From Sphingomonadaceae bacterium (GTDB lineage Bacteria; Pseudomonadota; Alphaproteobacteria; Sphingomonadales; Sphingomonadaceae), in assembly GCA_019245455.1 (NCBI GenBank), contig JAFARM010000251.1, forward strand, positions 1-6,086: a DNA stretch of 6,086 nucleotides, in the 5' to 3' direction. The notes beneath the pieces are model-generated. The model was not told where the DNA came from and made no database searches. It worked only from the letters and a program-made list of their open reading frames with translations. Below are positions 5,666 through 6,086 of this stretch, piece after piece; the stretch's first letter is position 1, and every line of letters begins with the position of its first letter. The position numbers and the translations under genes are program-made.

Positions 5666-6086
5666 TTGTTCATCATTTTCGACCTCGACGGGACGCTAAC
5701 CCGGCTGGCGGAGCTTGATGGGGGTGAGATCGATTGGGACGATGTCTACTCACAGTGTGGCGCTGCCGAGCCGCGGCAGCCGATCATCGCTGTTGCACGG
5801 AGCGCCGTCGCGGCTGGGGACCGGGTCGAGATATGGACAGGACGCCCCGAACGATATCGCGGCCCTACCGTCGCTTGGCTGATCGGCGTGGGGCTAGGGG
5901 ACGTGCCGCTGCGGATGCGACCTGCAGACGACCATCGAGACTCGGTCGAGATGAAGTCGGCATGGCTGGCGCTGGAGCCTATTCCTCCAGCCCTCGCCTT
6001 GGACGACAGTCGTGCGGCGGCGGCGATGTGGACTGCCAAGGGCGTGACTGCACTCGTCGTCGACCGCGGCCAGCGCCGACCGCTTC
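5666..6086 (+). CDS. HAD-family phosphatase, T4 polynucleotide kinase 3'-phosphatase-like, 3' partial
   Basis: About 140 residues are visible and the frame is open at the right edge. HAD hydrolase motifs are in order: motif I FDLDGTLT with the nucleophile D6 and acid D8; motif II WTGRP (T58, G59, R60); motif III Lys at K97 in EMKSAWL; motif IV LDDS with D113 and D114, followed by a M-W-x3-G helix (M121, W122, G126). The WTGR motif, a V-P-L-x-M-R segment (80-85) and the DD...W...G end resemble the 3'-phosphatase domain of T4 polynucleotide kinase, which removes 3'-phosphates from DNA or RNA ends. No P-loop kinase domain precedes it, so it stands alone, as in many phage proteins. A role in end repair or nucleotide metabolism is inferred. 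The TTG start is supported by a strong ribosome site. The C-terminus probably ends soon after the window. Confidence 0.8.
   Translation, partial: MFIIFDLDGTLTRLAELDGGEIDWDDVYSQCGAAEPRQPIIAVARSAVAAGDRVEIWTGRPERYRGPTVAWLIGVGLGDVPLRMRPADDHRDSVEMKSAWLALEPIPPALALDDSRAAAAMWTAKGVTALVVDRGQRRPL

Noticed and set aside
1..6086. CRISPR array, tRNA, rRNA, IS element or attachment site
   Set aside because: No regularly spaced repeats, no cloverleaf with a 3' CCA-like acceptor, no transposase motif and no flanking duplication were seen; the only tandem similarity is the short in-frame repeat in gene B.

Overview
The window looks like part of a tail-gene module from a contractile-tailed (Mu-like) phage or prophage of a GC-rich bacterium. 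All supported genes lie on the + strand, tightly packed, most with a clear Shine-Dalgarno sequence, and two junctions are ATGA stop/start overlaps. Base composition is GC-rich with mostly G/C third codon positions. That fits an alphaproteobacterial host such as a sphingomonad, but host identity is inference only. No integrase, repressor, attachment site, tRNA, IS or CRISPR is visible, so prophage and free phage cannot be told apart.

Left part (1-2090): three genes I cannot name. Gene A enters from the left edge. Gene B (742-1389) is low-complexity with an acidic tail. Gene C (1386-2090) is alpha-helical. Genes A and C share a spaced residue pattern (W-L-x-R-L-x-x-G, a second Trp 18 residues after the first, then R-F-x3-Y-x5-P), so they look like diverged duplicates flanking gene B. 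The 3' end of gene A is a puzzle. Its frame stays open about 500 bases into gene B, while both other frames stop just before gene B (at 729 and 739). A canonical -1 slippery heptamer, C CCA AAC, sits in the gene A frame at 644-650.

Middle (2087-4958): a Mu gp44-like baseplate hub protein, followed by a short (572 aa) tape-measure-like protein ending in a phage tail lysozyme domain. Together these would form the central baseplate and the tube-internal, peptidoglycan-cutting machinery used during DNA injection. In Mu the tape measure gene comes before the hub gene; here the order is reversed.

Right part (4959-6086): a structured intergenic stretch, two small genes of unknown function (84 and 77 aa) separated by a very strong GC-rich hairpin with a competing alternative fold, and the start of a HAD-family phosphatase. 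The phosphatase resembles the 3'-phosphatase domain of T4 polynucleotide kinase, begins at TTG, and runs off the right edge. No stretch longer than about 115 bases lacks a gene.
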